Shown in pieces: positions 38,182 to 46,768 of a stretch of 64,000 nt of DNA (positions are counted from its first letter, which is position 1; every line of letters starts with the position of its first letter). Source of the stretch: a bacterium (GTDB taxonomy: Bacteria > UBA10199 > JAIBAG01). The stretch spans positions 26,566 through 90,565 of the forward strand of contig JAIBAG010000010.1 of assembly GCA_019695305.1 (NCBI GenBank), given 5' to 3'. The notes beneath the pieces are model-generated. The model was given only the letters and a program-made list of their open reading frames with translations, was not told the origin of the DNA and ran no database searches. A program made the translations under genes and the position numbers.

Positions 38182-38769
38182 ATGGGCACCGTAGTAAGCA
38201 ATGTAACACCTATAAAATCCTGCACCGAATTTAATCCTTACGAGGTACAGGCTTTTTTGCGCCAATCACTGCGTGATAATGATTTTACTTACAATAATTG
38301 GTCGCAATGCGTAGATTCTGTAGAAGAAGTGGCGAAGGCACTGGAATCTCGTTTAAAACCTTTTAACCCCGTTTATAAAGTTACTTTTTTAACAGTACCC
38401 ACCAACACATGTGGATCACGAACTTTATTAGTAGGGCACGCCTTTCTTGATATTATGATATGTGGAGGCACTTACCGCGTAGATCTCATTGGTGACGAAG
38501 GCCCTGGACCAATAGCAGGGTTAAGACAATACCTTTTTGAAGAGTTGCGTTGTACCTCTACCCCTAAAGTTTATGAAGAAGAAGTTTTTATGGCGTATGT
38601 AACAGCTAACGCTAATTTTGAAGACACAGAAGAATACAAAGCAGCAAAAAAATTTGTTTTCGAAAACCAACCACTTGTTAGAAGCATGCCCCCTGAGGAA
38701 GTAGTAGAATGTCCAAATCCTCTTAGGGAAGCTATAGACGATTTATGGGAACTTTTACCTTCATTTTAA
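38182..38769 (+). CDS. Hypothetical protein with conserved-looking GHAF core
   Basis: A 195-residue protein, not recognised. It has no signal peptide or membrane helix. A central strand-rich segment around residues 70-105 reads CGSRTLLVGHAFLDIMIC then GGTYRVDLIGDEG, reminiscent of transglutaminase/papain-like cores that pair a late His and Asp with an upstream Cys, but the match is too weak for a call. The C-terminus is acidic. No Shine-Dalgarno is visible and the neighbours are unrelated, so it may be an accessory gene. Confidence 0.5.
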   Translation: MGTVVSNVTPIKSCTEFNPYEVQAFLRQSLRDNDFTYNNWSQCVDSVEEVAKALESRLKPFNPVYKVTFLTVPTNTCGSRTLLVGHAFLDIMICGGTYRVDLIGDEGPGPIAGLRQYLFEELRCTSTPKVYEEEVFMAYVTANANFEDTEEYKAAKKFVFENQPLVRSMPPEEVVECPNPLREAIDDLWELLPSF

Positions 38770-38790
38770 GCGACTAATTTTTTAAAATTA

Positions 38791-39750
38791 TCACACCAAA
38801 ATACACGCAACCTGATGATGTGCTGTTATATTTTTAAGCGGAGGCACACCTTCCGCACATTCGGGTTTAGCACTGGGGCAACGGGTATGAAATACACAAC
38901 CACTGGGTGGATTAATGGGAGACGGAACATCCCCCTTTAAAATAATGCGCTTCTTTTTTACATGCGGATCGGGCACGGGTACTGCCGATAATAAAGACAA
39001 AGTATAAGGATGCTTAGCCTCATGAAGATTTTTAGATTCAATCACTTCCATCACGCGCCCCAAATACATCACCACAATTTTTTGACTAATGTGCTCCACT
39101 ACTTTTAAATCGTGGGCAATAAATAAAATAGTTAAACCCAACTCGTCTTTTAAATCGGATAATAAATTAATGATTTGAGCCTGAATGGATACATCCAAAG
39201 CCGACACCGGTTCATCGGCTATAATAAGCTTGGGGTCTAATGCTAAAGCCCGTGCAATGCCCACACGCTGGCGTTGCCCACCCGAAAATTCGTGCGGGTA
39301 TTTATGATAATGTTCCTCTTTTAAACCTACTTTTTCCAAAAGCTCCATCGCACGTTTTTTAGCTTCGGACGACGGCACAATTTTATGCACCCTTATAGGT
39401 TCTTCAATAGCCTTGCCAATGGTCATGCGTGGATTAAGTGAGGAATACGGATCCTGAAAAATAATCTGCATCTTCTTACGCAAGGCCCGCATTTGAGAAG
39501 ACGAGTACGCGGTGATATTGTCTCCATCAAAAATAATATCGCCACTATCGGGTTCTATCAGTTTTAAAATCGAGCGCCCCAGTGTAGACTTACCACAACC
39601 CGACTCACCCACTAGCCCCACAATTTCACCTTCGTTTACAGCAAGCGACACATCGGTAACCGCATGCACATGGCCTACCGTTTTTTTAAAAAATCCTCCT
39701 TTGATAGGGAATTTTTTAGTGAGATTGTTGATTTTTAAGAGTTCGGTCAT
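38791..39750 (-). CDS. oppF: Oligopeptide/dipeptide ABC transporter ATPase (OppF)
   Basis: A 319-residue OppF/DppF-type ATPase: Walker A GESGCGKST, signature SGGQRQRVGIARAL, Walker B LIIADEP and the family-specific C-terminal Cys motif (CVFHTRCPSAKPEC) with the oligo_HPY region. It energises peptide or nickel import with OppD. ATG 39750 begins the conserved N-terminus (MTELLKINNL). A 159-bp palindromic element separates it from oppD. Confidence 0.94.
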   Translation of the reverse strand: MTELLKINNLTKKFPIKGGFFKKTVGHVHAVTDVSLAVNEGEIVGLVGESGCGKSTLGRSILKLIEPDSGDIIFDGDNITAYSSSQMRALRKKMQIIFQDPYSSLNPRMTIGKAIEEPIRVHKIVPSSEAKKRAMELLEKVGLKEEHYHKYPHEFSGGQRQRVGIARALALDPKLIIADEPVSALDVSIQAQIINLLSDLKDELGLTILFIAHDLKVVEHISQKIVVMYLGRVMEVIESKNLHEAKHPYTLSLLSAVPVPDPHVKKKRIILKGDVPSPINPPSGCVFHTRCPSAKPECAEGVPPLKNITAHHQVACILV

Positions 39751-39803
39751 TTCTTTTTTTCTTCTCTCTAACAACTCAAATAAAACACAAATATTAAAAT
39801 AGA

Positions 39804-39962
39804 CTTAACCCCGAGATTAGGACTTTTAAAATTTTAGACCCTATGTCGTCGATTGAAACAAGCGGGATATAAAGATTCAATCGGCGATATTGGAGCCGTT
39901 GTTTGGGCCGACCCAAACAACGGCGTGTCTAAAATTTTAAAAGTCCTAATCTCGGGGTTAAG
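39804..39962. repeat. 159-bp palindromic (MITE-like) element between oppD and oppF
   Basis: Two perfect 36-bp inverted arms, 39804-39839 and 39927-39962 (outer ends CTTAACCCCGAG and CTCGGGGTTAAG). Inside are two more hairpins: an 8-bp stem CGATTGAA/TTCAATCG at 39850-39883, and a perfect 13-bp stem GCCGTTGTTTGGG with a 4-base loop at 39895-39924. AGAC occurs at both edges (39801-39804 and 39961-39964), possibly a target duplication. No ORF lies inside. The element begins 3 bp after the oppD stop, so it is transcribed within the operon. Confidence 0.85.
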
Positions 39963-39965
39963 ACC

Positions 39966-40949
39966 TTAATATGGTTTAAAACAACGCGCCCGGTGCGCTT
40001 TGTTTTTATCCCCCAACATCCACGGGTGATTTAATCTACAATCTTCAAATACCCGCTCACAGCGATCACCAAAATAACATCCTGCGGGCAGTTCTGATAA
40101 ATTAGGCACCACACCCGGGATGGATTTTAACTTTTTTTCTCCCTGTTTTTTCAAACTAGGAATAGATTCCAAAAGCCCCTTGGTATACGGATGCATGGGC
40201 CTGTCAAAAATTTCGGTAACCTTGCCCTGCTCCACAACTTCGCCGGCGTACATCACCGACACATCCTGCGCATGCTCGGCCACAATACCAAAATCGTGCG
40301 TGATAAGCAGCAAGGTCATATTTAAATCGTCAATTAATTGGTGAATCAAATCTAAAATTTGGGCCTGAATGGTTACATCTAAAGCGGTAGTGGGTTCATC
40401 GGCAATAAGCAGTTCGGGGTTAAGCGATAACGCCATGGCAATCATCACCCGCTGACGCATCCCGCCGCTCATTTGATGCGGGTAATCGTGCACACGACGC
40501 TCTGGGTTAGGGATACCCACCTTTTGCAACATGTCAATTGAGCGTTTTAAGGCTTCTTGCTTGGAAACTTTTTCGTGAACCAAAACGGCTTCGGCAATTT
40601 GGTCGCCAATGGTATACACCGGATTAAGGCTTGTCATGGGTTCCTGAAAAATCATAGCAATGCGCTTGCCACGCACTGCTTGCATTTCTTTTTCGGTAAG
40701 CGAAAGTAGATCTATGCGTTCATTATCATGAGGGGTAAAAATAATTTCACCGTCTTCAATACGCCCCGGCTCAGAAATTAAATTTAAAATGGAAAGTGCA
40801 GTCATACTCTTTCCACTACCCGATTCACCCACCAAAGCATGGATAGATTTTTTTTGAACCGACAAATTCACATCGTTAACGGCTTTCACAATCCCGTTTT
40901 GAGTATGAAAAAAAGTTTTTAAATTTTTAATATCTAACAATGACGGCAT
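39966..40949 (-). CDS. oppD: Oligopeptide/dipeptide ABC transporter ATPase (OppD)
   Basis: A 327-residue OppD/DppD-type ATPase: Walker A GESGSGKSM, signature MSGGMRQRVMIAMAL, Walker B LLIADEPTTALDV and the terminal Cys cluster (CYFGDRCERVFEDC) of the oligo_HPY domain. Together with OppF it drives the permease encoded just upstream (oppC, 12-bp gap). Confidence 0.94.
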   Translation of the reverse strand: MPSLLDIKNLKTFFHTQNGIVKAVNDVNLSVQKKSIHALVGESGSGKSMTALSILNLISEPGRIEDGEIIFTPHDNERIDLLSLTEKEMQAVRGKRIAMIFQEPMTSLNPVYTIGDQIAEAVLVHEKVSKQEALKRSIDMLQKVGIPNPERRVHDYPHQMSGGMRQRVMIAMALSLNPELLIADEPTTALDVTIQAQILDLIHQLIDDLNMTLLLITHDFGIVAEHAQDVSVMYAGEVVEQGKVTEIFDRPMHPYTKGLLESIPSLKKQGEKKLKSIPGVVPNLSELPAGCYFGDRCERVFEDCRLNHPWMLGDKNKAHRARCFKPY

Positions 40950-40961
40950 AATTAAGTTGTA

Positions 40962-41927
40962 TCACGTCTTGAGTTTAGGATCGAGCACATCTCTTAGGCC
41001 TTCGCCTACAATATTAAAAGACGTGATGGTAATAAAAATAGCAAATCCCGGAAAAAAAGTAAGCCACCAGGCAATATCCATAAATTCGCGCGACTGCGAC
41101 AAAATATCCCCCCAGCTAGGCGTGGGTGGTTGTACACCAAAACCCAAAAACGAAAGCGACGATTCAATTAAAATGGACGAGGCCACCCCAAACGTAGCCG
41201 ACACCATAACAGGCGCCATGGCATTGGGCAAAATATGTTTAAATAAAATGCGTGGTACTCTTAAGCCTAAGGCGCGCGTGGCACTCACAAAATCTTGATC
41301 CCGCAATTTTAAAAACTCTCCACGCACCAAACGAGCCACTCCCGTCCAGCTGGTAAGCCCAATAACAATCATAATATTAATAAGACTTGGGCCTACAAAG
41401 GCCAAAACGGCCAGAATTAGAAAGAACGTGGGAAAACACATCACCATTTCCATAAAGCGGGAAATCATGATATCAACCCTGCCACCATAGTAACCGGCCA
41501 CGGCACCAATAATAACACCCACAACAAGATAAATACCCACCGCAACAAAACCTACCGACAGCGAAATACGTGAACCATGAATCATGCGCGAGGCAATATC
41601 ACGACCCTGTTCATCGGTTCCTAAAAAATGTTCGTGGCCAGGAGCAATAAGCGGATTATCCAAATTATACTCGGTAGGAGAATACGGTATGGGAGGCATG
41701 AAACCAAAATCCTTTTTTTGCAAGGTCAAATCACGATACGATGAAATATTTTGAGGTTCGTTGCCAAAAACAGGAAAATACATGTGCCCCTGATATTTTA
41801 AAAGAAGAGGCTTGTTACCGGCTAAAAGAGGCGCTGCTATGGCAATGGCAAATAATGTAAGTACAATTAAAAAGCCAATTGCATTCAGTTTAGATTTAAA
41901 AAATTGCTTAACAATTTGTTTTAACAT
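40962..41927 (-). CDS. oppC: Oligopeptide/dipeptide ABC transporter permease (OppC)
   Basis: A 321-residue permease with an N-terminal helix, a periplasmic insertion (residues about 45-95) and the BPD_transp_1 core. The EAA-like loop is SATRALGLRVPRILFKHILPN and the typical end SLSFLGFGVQPPTPSWG is present (both abbreviated motifs of the OppC family). OppC normally pairs with OppB; no oppB or substrate-binding oppA lies nearby. It abuts the M20 peptidase stop directly. Confidence 0.92.
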   Translation of the reverse strand: MLKQIVKQFFKSKLNAIGFLIVLTLFAIAIAAPLLAGNKPLLLKYQGHMYFPVFGNEPQNISSYRDLTLQKKDFGFMPPIPYSPTEYNLDNPLIAPGHEHFLGTDEQGRDIASRMIHGSRISLSVGFVAVGIYLVVGVIIGAVAGYYGGRVDIMISRFMEMVMCFPTFFLILAVLAFVGPSLINIMIVIGLTSWTGVARLVRGEFLKLRDQDFVSATRALGLRVPRILFKHILPNAMAPVMVSATFGVASSILIESSLSFLGFGVQPPTPSWGDILSQSREFMDIAWWLTFFPGFAIFITITSFNIVGEGLRDVLDPKLKT

Positions 41928-43256
41928 TTAAGCTCTTCTTATAACATCGCCCAATACTTTTACACCCCACAAAAATCCTTCCACAGGAATACGTTCGTTG
42001 TGCCCATGAAACATTTCCGAAAAATTCATGTTAGGCATCAATTTTACAGGCGCAAAACCATAACTTTTAATACCCAGGCGGCTATAATGAGCAGCATCGG
42101 TAAAACCTGGAATAAGATACGGAACAGGAATAGCTCCCTCGTGATTTTCAATCACACTACTGGCCAACACATCGTAAAAATCATTTTGATAATCTTTAAT
42201 TTCGGTAGGATTCCATTTATAGTTTACTTCAATATCTAAACCGGGGCCAATCACCTCGCGCACTTCATTTAAAAAACTCTCTACCGTTTGCCCAGGCAAA
42301 ATACGCCCATCTACTTCAAAGGTAGCTGTAGACGGAATTACATTTACCTTACTACCCGCTTTAAGAATAGTGGGAGATACCGTGTTGTGAAAAAGAGCAT
42401 TAAAAACTTTAGCACGCTTTTTATCGGGCAATACTTTGCTGGTAATAAACGAATGAAACAAACGGTTTTTAACAAGACTTAAAATAATATTTTTTGGAAA
42501 TTTTTGGGCACTGGCCAAATAACTAATAAATTTATTTACCACAGGATGCGAATGAAACGGCAAATGATGTGTGCCCAAACGATGTGCTGCACCCGTGAGT
42601 TTATTAACTGCCTGGTTATCGTGCGGCATAGATCCGTGGCCCGGATCACCTTTTGCAATAACCCTAAACCAGCAAATACCACGCTCGGCTACACCAATAG
42701 GGTAAAAAACTTTGTCTTCTACATACAAACTAAAACCACCTACTTCGTTTAACGCATACTCGGCCTGCACCAACTCCGGACGATTTTCAACCAGCCACTG
42801 GCTGCCGTGAGTACAGGCCGCTTCTTCATCAGCCACCGCGGCAAAAATAAGATCGCGATTTAAATTTAAACTGTTCCGTTTGGCGTAAAGAAGCATCATC
42901 AGCTCCATCACCACCATCTGTTTCATATCCACCGCACCACGGCCCCAAATACAGCCATCTTGAATTTTTCCCGAGAACGGATCTACAGCCCAATGCTGGG
43001 GCTCGGCAGGAACCACGTCCACGTGGCCGGTTAAGAGAAGTGGTTTTTTAGAACCATTGCCTTTAAGACGCGCCACTAAATTGGCGCGCCCGGGTGCACT
43101 TTCAAAAATATCGTGTGGAATATTTTCTTTGGTAAGAATTCCCGATAAAAATTTAATAGCTTCCAGTTCATTACCGGGAGGGTTGGTAGTATTGATACGG
43201 ATAAGCTGTTGAAGATATGCAACCGCTTCGTCCTTAATAGTGTCTAAATTAATCAT
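41928..43256 (-). CDS. M20 family metallopeptidase
   Basis: A 442-residue ArgE/DapE/CPG2-like zinc peptidase. Motifs: LLLTGHVDVVPA (first metal ligand), WGRGAVDMKQM, AVADEEAACTHGS with the Glu-Glu pair, and the end NMNFSEMFHGHNERIP with the last ligand. The lid domain lies at about residues 200-310. It probably cleaves dipeptides or N-acyl amino acids, fitting its junction with oppC. It follows the GMC gene with a 1-bp gap, so they are co-transcribed. Confidence 0.92.
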   Translation of the reverse strand: MINLDTIKDEAVAYLQQLIRINTTNPPGNELEAIKFLSGILTKENIPHDIFESAPGRANLVARLKGNGSKKPLLLTGHVDVVPAEPQHWAVDPFSGKIQDGCIWGRGAVDMKQMVVMELMMLLYAKRNSLNLNRDLIFAAVADEEAACTHGSQWLVENRPELVQAEYALNEVGGFSLYVEDKVFYPIGVAERGICWFRVIAKGDPGHGSMPHDNQAVNKLTGAAHRLGTHHLPFHSHPVVNKFISYLASAQKFPKNIILSLVKNRLFHSFITSKVLPDKKRAKVFNALFHNTVSPTILKAGSKVNVIPSTATFEVDGRILPGQTVESFLNEVREVIGPGLDIEVNYKWNPTEIKDYQNDFYDVLASSVIENHEGAIPVPYLIPGFTDAAHYSRLGIKSYGFAPVKLMPNMNFSEMFHGHNERIPVEGFLWGVKVLGDVIRRA

Positions 43257-43257
43257 G

Positions 43258-44784
43258 TTATGTCCGGTACTTCATTACATTTTCGGCAATGTGAAAAGCC
43301 GTGCGTGTGGCCAATGCCATAATGGTTTCTTGAGGATTCACACCAATAGACGATGGAAACACCGATGCATCGGCCACATACAAACCTTTTACATCATGAC
43401 TTTCTCCAAAACCATTCACAACCGATTTTTTTGGGTCACTACCCATTTGAGCAGTCCCCATCATATGTACTGTCATCAGCTCTAAATCGATAGGTCTCAT
43501 GGGATATTCGTAAATTTTACGGATATCATCCAGCGTTTTAATTTCGTGCAAATTATCAAATGGCAAATACACCCGCTTGGCGCCGGCCGCAAAATATATT
43601 TCAGATAAAAGAGCAATGGCCCGTTTGGCCAGCTCAAAATCGCGCGCGTTTAAACTATAGGTTACCAAAGCCTGATCGCCGGGAATAGCCCGCACCTGAC
43701 CACGCGAGGTGTCTTCAATTAATGCAGCGCCTGTTACACAGTGATTATAAATTTCTTTAATTTCATCTAAAAAACCCCTCCCATATTGAGGGAGAGCCAA
43801 GGCCATTACAGTTGGCGGAATAAAATTAACCGCCATAATAATTCCTTCGTCCATAAATTCGGTTATCTGACACGCCTGATTAACACCCTTCCAGGCTTCA
43901 ACTTTATCGTTAAACACACCCACTACTTTGGTATTGGGATGAGCAAATAAATTTTTACCAACAAGTCCGGATGAATTAGCTACCTTGCTGCGGAGTAAGA
44001 GTACGGGTGTTTGAATGGCTCCACCACAAACAACAGTAATAGGAGCCTGAATACGTACCTTGTGTAATACTTTTTTAGTTTCGGGATGAACAATAACACC
44101 CGAAACACCATCTGCCTTAGAACCTTTAAGATGCACTTTTTTAACACGACAATTGGCAATCACGCGGCCCTTGGCCTGAATAAAAGCAGGAATATAAGAA
44201 ACAAGAGATGATTGTTTGGCCCCCGTAGGACATCCAACCAAACATTGATTGGTGCCCACACAAGCTTTTCCCGACCGCACATTGGGTTTTACCTTGTAGC
44301 CCAAACGCTCGGCCCCCAGCTTTAACAAATCGGAATCTCTATTTTGCGCTTCGGGCAAAACAGGAGATACCGACAGCATTTTTTCAACGCGGTCAAAATA
44401 AAAATCCATCTTTTGAGGCGTTAAATCAGTCAGCCCGTTTTCCCATTGCCAGCGTTTTAAAATTTTATCGGGCGTCCTCCAGCACATGCCGCCGTTAATA
44501 ACGGTAGACCCACCCACACAACGCCCTTCGGTGTACATGATGTTGGGTTTACCCATCATGGCGGTAGAACCTGCATCGCGGTAGAGCTTGATAATTCCTT
44601 CAAGCGTGTTGAGGTGCCTAAAATCTTCGGTTTTGTAATAACCACCCTCTTCCAAAACAATAACCGATAACCCTGCTTCGGCCAGTTCCTTGGCCACAGC
44701 CGCACCACCCGCACCACTCCCCACCACCACGGCATCGCATTTTTCGGAAATATTTTTTTTGATGTCGGAATAAGTAAGAATCAT
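43258..44784 (-). CDS. GMC family oxidoreductase
   Basis: A 508-residue flavoprotein. The Rossmann motif VVVGSGAGGAAVAKELAEAG is at the N-terminus; GRCVGGSTVINGGMC is the first GMC signature and the C-terminal GLYVADASVFPSSIGVNPQ carries the active-site region. A CX-rich segment (CVGTNQCLVGCPTGAK) resembles the cholesterol oxidase-like/fatty alcohol oxidase branch. It should oxidise an alcohol or sterol-like substrate using FAD. ATG 44784 is preferred; an upstream start would translate the low-complexity repeat at 44790-44864. Confidence 0.9.
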   Translation of the reverse strand: MILTYSDIKKNISEKCDAVVVGSGAGGAAVAKELAEAGLSVIVLEEGGYYKTEDFRHLNTLEGIIKLYRDAGSTAMMGKPNIMYTEGRCVGGSTVINGGMCWRTPDKILKRWQWENGLTDLTPQKMDFYFDRVEKMLSVSPVLPEAQNRDSDLLKLGAERLGYKVKPNVRSGKACVGTNQCLVGCPTGAKQSSLVSYIPAFIQAKGRVIANCRVKKVHLKGSKADGVSGVIVHPETKKVLHKVRIQAPITVVCGGAIQTPVLLLRSKVANSSGLVGKNLFAHPNTKVVGVFNDKVEAWKGVNQACQITEFMDEGIIMAVNFIPPTVMALALPQYGRGFLDEIKEIYNHCVTGAALIEDTSRGQVRAIPGDQALVTYSLNARDFELAKRAIALLSEIYFAAGAKRVYLPFDNLHEIKTLDDIRKIYEYPMRPIDLELMTVHMMGTAQMGSDPKKSVVNGFGESHDVKGLYVADASVFPSSIGVNPQETIMALATRTAFHIAENVMKYRT

Positions 44785-44789
44785 AAGAG

Positions 44790-44864
44790 GTGGATAGTGG
44801 ATAGTGAATAGTGGATAGTAATGAGCTTTTTTTACCATCCACCATCAACCATTCACCATTCACT
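44790..44864. repeat. Heptamer repeats in inverted array
   Basis: Tandem degenerate heptamers (TAGTGGA-type, GTGGATAGTGGATAGTGAAT on the + strand) are followed after a T-run by the opposite-strand form (ACCATCCACCATCAACCAT), so the region can fold into an imperfect hairpin. Located between two co-oriented genes. Confidence 0.7.
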
Positions 44865-45297
44865 TATTCAAAATTTCCTGCCTTAACGCAATTCTCTCGT
44901 TAATATAAGGTTCCGGAAAATATCCCACATAATTCCAAATGCGCCTTTCGGCAAAATAGATAACCAGTAAAAATCCTTTTAAGGCCTTAAAAATTTCGCG
45001 GATGGCCACAATTTTATTATGGGCCCATTTGTGAGTATATTTTTCTTTTTTAGCATCAGACAAGGATGAAAAACGCTGAAACCCAAAACCAAAAAAAGGA
45101 ACGGCATATTCAAAAACAACAAAACCCATTTTAAGAAAAAAACGGGTTAACGGCGGCTGTTCTATCAGCATACGGTTCATATACCCAAAAAACCAGTCGG
45201 CAATATCATCGAATGTAAAAACAGGATTATCCGGAATAAGTACCGGAATTAATTGGCGCACCACACGTTTCATTAATGATGTTAAGTGCTGAGGCAT
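44860..45297 (-). CDS. Small protein coupled to the GMC oxidoreductase
   Basis: A 145-residue protein with a moderately hydrophobic central region (residues about 45-75, LTRFFLKMGFVVFEYAVPFFGFGF) and a charged C-terminal helix. It resembles the small subunits or N-terminal extensions that accompany some GMC enzymes (gluconate dehydrogenase subunit 3-like), but the match is by context and length, not motif. It precedes the GMC gene by 75 bp on the same strand. It may anchor the oxidase to the membrane. Confidence 0.6.
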   Translation of the reverse strand: MPQHLTSLMKRVVRQLIPVLIPDNPVFTFDDIADWFFGYMNRMLIEQPPLTRFFLKMGFVVFEYAVPFFGFGFQRFSSLSDAKKEKYTHKWAHNKIVAIREIFKALKGFLLVIYFAERRIWNYVGYFPEPYINERIALRQEILNK

Positions 45298-45345
45298 GAA
45301 GAATTTTTATAGCATGGCACCTCAAGGTGCGCTAGTGCTAATACC

Positions 45346-45894
45346 ATGGATCTCTTAAGCCTGTTAGAAGCTTTTTGCCCCTTAAATAATCATGAAGAGC
45401 AATTAAAAACCCGTTTTATGGCTTTTGTTAAAAGCACGCCCCATTGTTTTAAGCGCGAACACCTGGCAGGCCACGTAACGGGCTCGGCCTGGCTTTTAAA
45501 CCCGGCCAAAACCCATGTTTTGTTAACACACCACAAAAAACTGGATAAATGGATCCAATTGGGGGGGCATGCCGACGGTAATCCTCATATTTTAGAAACC
45601 TGTTTGAGGGAAGCCCAGGAAGAATCGGGTATTTTGTCTATTACTCCCCTCTCGCCTCAAATTTTGGGGATAGATATTCACCTCATTCCTGCCCGCAAGG
45701 ATGAACCCGAGCATTTTCATTATGATGTTAATTTTCCGTTTGTGGCCAATACAGACAAATTTATTGTGAGTGAAGAATCGAACAACTTAGCCTGGGTAAA
45801 AATTGAAGATATTTTAACGGGCAATTACGAAAATTCTCTTAAACGTTTGGCTCAACACTGGCAGATACTTAGTCAAAAAACTTTGCCCTCGTAA
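45346..45894 (+). CDS. Nudix hydrolase
   Basis: A 182-residue Nudix protein. The Nudix box reads GHADGNPHILETCLREAQEESGI, matching GX5EX7REUXEEXGU (key residues G, E, R-E, E-E). Preceding LLTHHKKLDKWIQLGGH is the usual strand. It hydrolyses a nucleoside diphosphate linked to another moiety; the substrate is unknown. Cytoplasmic. Confidence 0.93.
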   Translation: MDLLSLLEAFCPLNNHEEQLKTRFMAFVKSTPHCFKREHLAGHVTGSAWLLNPAKTHVLLTHHKKLDKWIQLGGHADGNPHILETCLREAQEESGILSITPLSPQILGIDIHLIPARKDEPEHFHYDVNFPFVANTDKFIVSEESNNLAWVKIEDILTGNYENSLKRLAQHWQILSQKTLPS

Positions 45895-45917
45895 AAAAAA
45901 TTTGTTAAAAGATCCCT

Positions 45918-46616
45918 ATGCTTAAAAAAACATCCTATTTACCACTTCTTTTTTTATTAACATCAATTCATTGCGGTGGCTGCCCCGCTAGCAAACAGGC
46001 TACACAACCGACTACAAACACTTCTACATCTCAAACACCTACTCCTGCGCAACCGGCAGCCCAAACACAAAATCAGGCATTTGAAATGTTCAAAAAGCTT
46101 TTTTTACAATCTTATCTTCCTCAAGATATTTTACCAGGAGATGAATCGATGGAGGCAACACTTCCCGCCAACGCCATCGAATCGATGCCAGTCGATTATG
46201 CGGGCGACCCTAACCAATATAAACCTACCAATCCTTTTTTAGCCGGAAGTGGTTGCTGTGAATTTTATCCGGCGTTTAACTACGAATCCACATCTCAATA
46301 TGTGGCCTTAATTTACCGTCAAACCAATGGTATTGGCGAGGGTAGTGAGTATTTTGTTTTGGTCACTTATACACTTGCAGGCCAACCCATCGATAATAAA
46401 ATTATTGCTTTGCAGGAAGGTGATATCGAATTTCAAAATATTCAAACCGCCACTTTAGAAGGTGGGCATAGCATTGCAGCCCGTAAAACCGAAACAAAGT
46501 TCATGATTGCCGATAGCGGGGAACAACAACCCACGTCTAAAAAGGAAACTTTTATCACTTATAAAATTGGTTCGGATGGCAAAATAAGCGCTACCGAATC
46601 GGCAACACCGCAATAG
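45918..46616 (+). CDS. Lipoprotein, unknown function
   Basis: A 232-residue lipoprotein. The signal ends at LLTSIHC with the lipidated Cys about residue 19, followed by a Gly/Cys/Pro turn and a Thr/Ala/Gln-rich linker (residues 30-55). The mature part contains GSGCCEFYPAFNYES and later beta-like segments. No domain is recognised. It follows the Nudix gene by 24 bp, so they may be co-transcribed. Confidence 0.75.
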   Translation: MLKKTSYLPLLFLLTSIHCGGCPASKQATQPTTNTSTSQTPTPAQPAAQTQNQAFEMFKKLFLQSYLPQDILPGDESMEATLPANAIESMPVDYAGDPNQYKPTNPFLAGSGCCEFYPAFNYESTSQYVALIYRQTNGIGEGSEYFVLVTYTLAGQPIDNKIIALQEGDIEFQNIQTATLEGGHSIAARKTETKFMIADSGEQQPTSKKETFITYKIGSDGKISATESATPQ

Positions 46617-46627
46617 AAAATTTTCAA

Positions 46628-46648
46628 GCAAAAGGCTTGTGAAAAGAC
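46628..46648 (+). repeat. Displaced copy of the hicB 3' end (21 bp)
   Basis: Positions 46628-46648 are identical to 48692-48712, which encode the last residues (AKGL, stop) of hicB and the following bases. The shared sequence begins GCAAAAGGCTTGTG. In this copy the flanking CCCACCC is separated from it by a 64-bp hairpin-bearing insertion. Confidence 0.8.
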
Positions 46649-46712
46649 ACCTTGGGGTTGCGTCATCATACTAGTTGCTGGTGTTTTAACTTGTATGATG
46701 ATGCAACCTGAC
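46649..46712. repeat. 64-bp palindromic insertion in the hicB 3' remnant
   Basis: Comparison with the intact junction at 48692-48719 shows exactly 64 extra bases here. They contain a hairpin with arms GGTTGCGTCATCATAC (46656-46671) and GTATGATGATGCAACC (46693-46708), one mismatch, loop 21 bases. GAC occurs at both edges, a possible 3-base target duplication. Confidence 0.7.
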
Positions 46713-46768
46713 CCCACCCGCTGCAGAGGCCCTGCCCTTTATTTTACGAGATAGGGATTGAGAAAAAA

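Noticed and set aside
39804..39962. Cloverleaf read as a tRNA or structured tRNA-like gene
   Set aside because: No anticodon arm, no TTC arm motif and the arms are far longer than a tRNA stem.
44790..44864. N-terminal extension of the GMC protein from an upstream start
   Set aside because: It would translate low-complexity heptamer repeats; ATG 44784 gives a normal start.
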